In this document: positions 7,285 through 8,893 of the stretch, one piece after another
Layout: the number at the start of each line of letters is the position of its first letter
Numbering within the stretch: position 1 is the first letter of the stretch
Made by a program: the position numbers and the translations under genes
Notes under the pieces: model-generated
Databases searched by the model: none
Told to the model about the DNA's origin: nothing
What the model saw: only the letters and a program-made list of their open reading frames with translations
From: Clostridia bacterium
Lineage (GTDB): Bacteria; Bacillota; Clostridia; UBA1381
NCBI GenBank assembly: GCA_017420825.1
Contig: JAFQNU010000013.1
Span: 1-8,893, forward strand
Reading direction: 5' to 3'
DNA: 8,893 nucleotides

Positions 7285-8893
7285 TTATCTATTAAGATTA
7301 GCTTCAAGCTTATTAAGCTCTTCGGTGATTTCCTTTGGAAGTCTGTCACCAAACTGAGCAAAATACTCCTTCTGATTTGCAACATCTTCAAGCCAAACTT
7401 CTTTGTCAACGCTCAACAATTCATTCATAATCTCATCACTTACATCAAGGTCAGTTGTATCAATATGAGTAGGCAAATATCCTATTGCACTGTCAACAGC
7501 ATCAGCCTTACCCTCACATCTGTCAAGTATCCAGAGAAGAACTCTCATGTTATCACCAAATCCCGGCCACATAAAGTTACCGTTTTCGTCCTGTCTGAAC
7601 CAGTTAACATGGAATATCTTCGGAGCCTTATCTGCATCCATCTTCTTGCCCATTTCAAGCCAATGTGCGAAGTAATCAGCCATATTATAACCAACAAACG
7701 GTTTCATAGCCATCGGGTCACGTCTTACAACTCCAACTGCACCTGCCGCTGCTGCTGTTGTCTCTGACGCCATAGTAGCACCAATAAATACACCATGCTG
7801 CCAGTCTCTTGCCTGATATACCAACGGAGCAGTTTTTGCACGTCTTCCGCCGAATACAATTGCACTTACAGGAACACCTGCAGGATTTTCAAATTCTTTA
7901 GAAATACATGGACAGTTAACTGCAGGAGCTGTAAATCTTGAGTTCGGATGAGCAAGCTTATTTCCAGCTTCTGTGTACTCCTTGCCGTTAACCTCTGCCC
8001 CCTTCCATTCAATTGCATCAACAGGAGGATTCTTATCAAGACCTTCCCACCAAACAGTATTATCTGCCTTATTAATTGCAACATTAGTGAATATTGTATT
8101 CTTCTTAGTTGCCTCAAGAGCATTAAAGTTTGTTTTAACGCTTGTTCCGGGAGCAACTCCAAAGAAACCTGCTTCGGGATTGATTGCGTATAATCTGCCA
8201 TCAGGACCAATTCTTAACCATGAAATATCATCGCCAACTGTCCATACCTTATATCCCTTTTTAGCAAGATATTCAGGTGGGATAAGCATTGCAAGATTTG
8301 TCTTTCCGCAAGCTGACGGGAATGCAGCACAAATGTACTTAACCTCTCCCTGTGGATTTTCAAGACCGAGTATTAACATGTGCTCAGCCATCCAGCCTTC
8401 CTTCATACCAAGATATGAAGCAATTCTTAACGCAAAACACTTTTTACCTAACAATACGTTACCGCCGTATGCTGAATTTATAGACCAGATTGTTGAATCC
8501 TGTGGGAACTGAACTATATATCTTTCCTCCGGGTCAACGTCCTTCTTAGCATGTAAGCACTTAACAAAATCTGTCTTATCACCAAGTTCATCTATAACTG
8601 CTTTTCCGACTCTTGTCATTATAGCCATATTTAAAACAACATAGATACTGTCTGTCAACTCAATACCAATCTTTGAGAAAGGTGAGCCTACAGGTCCCAT
8701 TGAGTAAGGAATTACATACATTGTTCTTCCCTTCATAGAACCGTTATATAATGCCTTTAATTTTGCATACATTTCAGCCGGATCCATCCAGTTATTTATA
8801 GGACCAGCCTCTTCCTTTGTAGGTGTACAAATAAAAGTTCTGTCCTCTACTCTAGCAACGTCATTTTCTGCTGTTCTGTGATAATAGCAACCC
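7285..8893 (-). CDS. pckG: GTP-dependent phosphoenolpyruvate carboxykinase (5' end outside window)
   Basis: This cytoplasmic enzyme interconverts oxaloacetate + GTP and PEP + CO2 + GDP, for gluconeogenesis or, in some anaerobes, for CO2-fixing fermentation. The frame stays open to the right edge, giving 535 codons. Upstream of the first in-frame ATG (8787) the translation continues with conserved family sequence, including ARVEDRTF and GPINNW. That ATG is therefore internal, and roughly 65-75 N-terminal residues are missing. Numbered from the first visible residue: R14 in VARVEDRT (substrate-binding arginine), the GTP P-loop FPSACGKTN (191-199) with the hyper-reactive Cys195, the metal-binding GDDISWL (220-226), NSRFTAP (317-323), FGGRRAKTAPLV (347-358, R351 substrate contact) and PGFGDNMRVLLW (443-454, nucleotide site). 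These are specific to the GTP family and unlike the ATP-dependent PckA family. It ends in TAA at 7285-7287, convergent with glmS. Its promoter is not in the window. Confidence 0.97.
   Translation of the reverse strand, partial: GCYYHRTAENDVARVEDRTFICTPTKEEAGPINNWMDPAEMYAKLKALYNGSMKGRTMYVIPYSMGPVGSPFSKIGIELTDSIYVVLNMAIMTRVGKAVIDELGDKTDFVKCLHAKKDVDPEERYIVQFPQDSTIWSINSAYGGNVLLGKKCFALRIASYLGMKEGWMAEHMLILGLENPQGEVKYICAAFPSACGKTNLAMLIPPEYLAKKGYKVWTVGDDISWLRIGPDGRLYAINPEAGFFGVAPGTSVKTNFNALEATKKNTIFTNVAINKADNTVWWEGLDKNPPVDAIEWKGAEVNGKEYTEAGNKLAHPNSRFTAPAVNCPCISKEFENPAGVPVSAIVFGGRRAKTAPLVYQARDWQHGVFIGATMASETTAAAAGAVGVVRRDPMAMKPFVGYNMADYFAHWLEMGKKMDADKAPKIFHVNWFRQDENGNFMWPGFGDNMRVLLWILDRCEGKADAVDSAIGYLPTHIDTTDLDVSDEIMNELLSVDKEVWLEDVANQKEYFAQFGDRLPKEITEELNKLEANLNR

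Noticed and set aside
7973..8512. 179-codon open frame on the plus strand, antisense to pckG
   Set aside because: It is a shadow of the strongly conserved PEP carboxykinase frame. It has no ribosome binding site worth noting and no recognisable domain.
8785..8787. ATG as the true start of pckG
   Set aside because: Conserved PEP carboxykinase residues continue in frame upstream to the window edge, so this Met is internal and the gene is cut by the window rather than truncated.
95..8893. Functional pairing of a bicarbonate-importing SulP with CO2-fixing PEP carboxykinase
   Set aside because: The genes are about 5.5 kb apart in separate units with other genes between them, and the transporter's ion-site residues do not match BicA. 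It is only a metabolic guess.
1..8893. Mobile element, phage, defence system or CRISPR array
   Set aside because: No transposase, integrase, direct-repeat array, tRNA-associated attachment site or defence-type domain was found. All genes are intact or cut only by the window edges.

Overview
The window looks like ordinary chromosomal sequence from an anaerobic, low-GC Gram-positive bacterium, most likely a member of the Clostridia (Bacillota). This rests on AT-rich DNA, AT-rich intergenic gaps, clear AGGAGG-type ribosome binding sites, textbook sigma-A-like promoters (TTGnnn-17-TATAAT), MutS2 with a C-terminal Smr domain, and the gene content. I cannot name a genus from the sequence alone.

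Layout, left to right. Positions 2-67 hold the last 21 codons of an unidentified plus-strand gene. It converges on a minus-strand SulP/SLC26-type anion transporter (95-1726), and the two share a 20-bp perfect hairpin that contains both stop codons. A minus-strand cluster follows, transcribed right to left: mutS2 (2930-5305), a YbaK/EbsC-type aminoacyl-tRNA deacylase (2420-2920) and a small P-loop NTPase of the AAA_28/TTD14-like type (1813-2418). Junctions in the cluster are 9 and 1 nucleotides, so it is almost certainly an operon. The transporter has its own promoter between the NTPase stop and its start. No terminator separates them, so read-through from the operon is possible. A 149-bp AT-rich gap carries divergent promoters for mutS2 (minus) and glmS (plus, 5455-7245). 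glmS converges on a minus-strand GTP-type PEP carboxykinase (7285 to the right edge, 5' end missing), with a second bidirectional hairpin between them.

Functions. glmS supplies glucosamine-6-phosphate for peptidoglycan. pckG links oxaloacetate and PEP. The transporter brings in an anion that cannot be identified here. The mutS2 operon joins a ribosome-collision/rescue or recombination factor, a mischarged-tRNA editing enzyme and an uncharacterised nucleotide-binding protein. Two of the three have known or proposed translation quality-control roles, which makes the third the most interesting unknown here.

I found no mobile element, CRISPR array, tRNA, rRNA, phage gene or riboswitch, and no gene-free stretch longer than about 150 bases. 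Nothing points to a wholly new system. The observations worth checking are the operon context of the NTPase, the ribozyme-less glmS leader, the stop codons shared with a terminator hairpin, and ion-site residues in the transporter.
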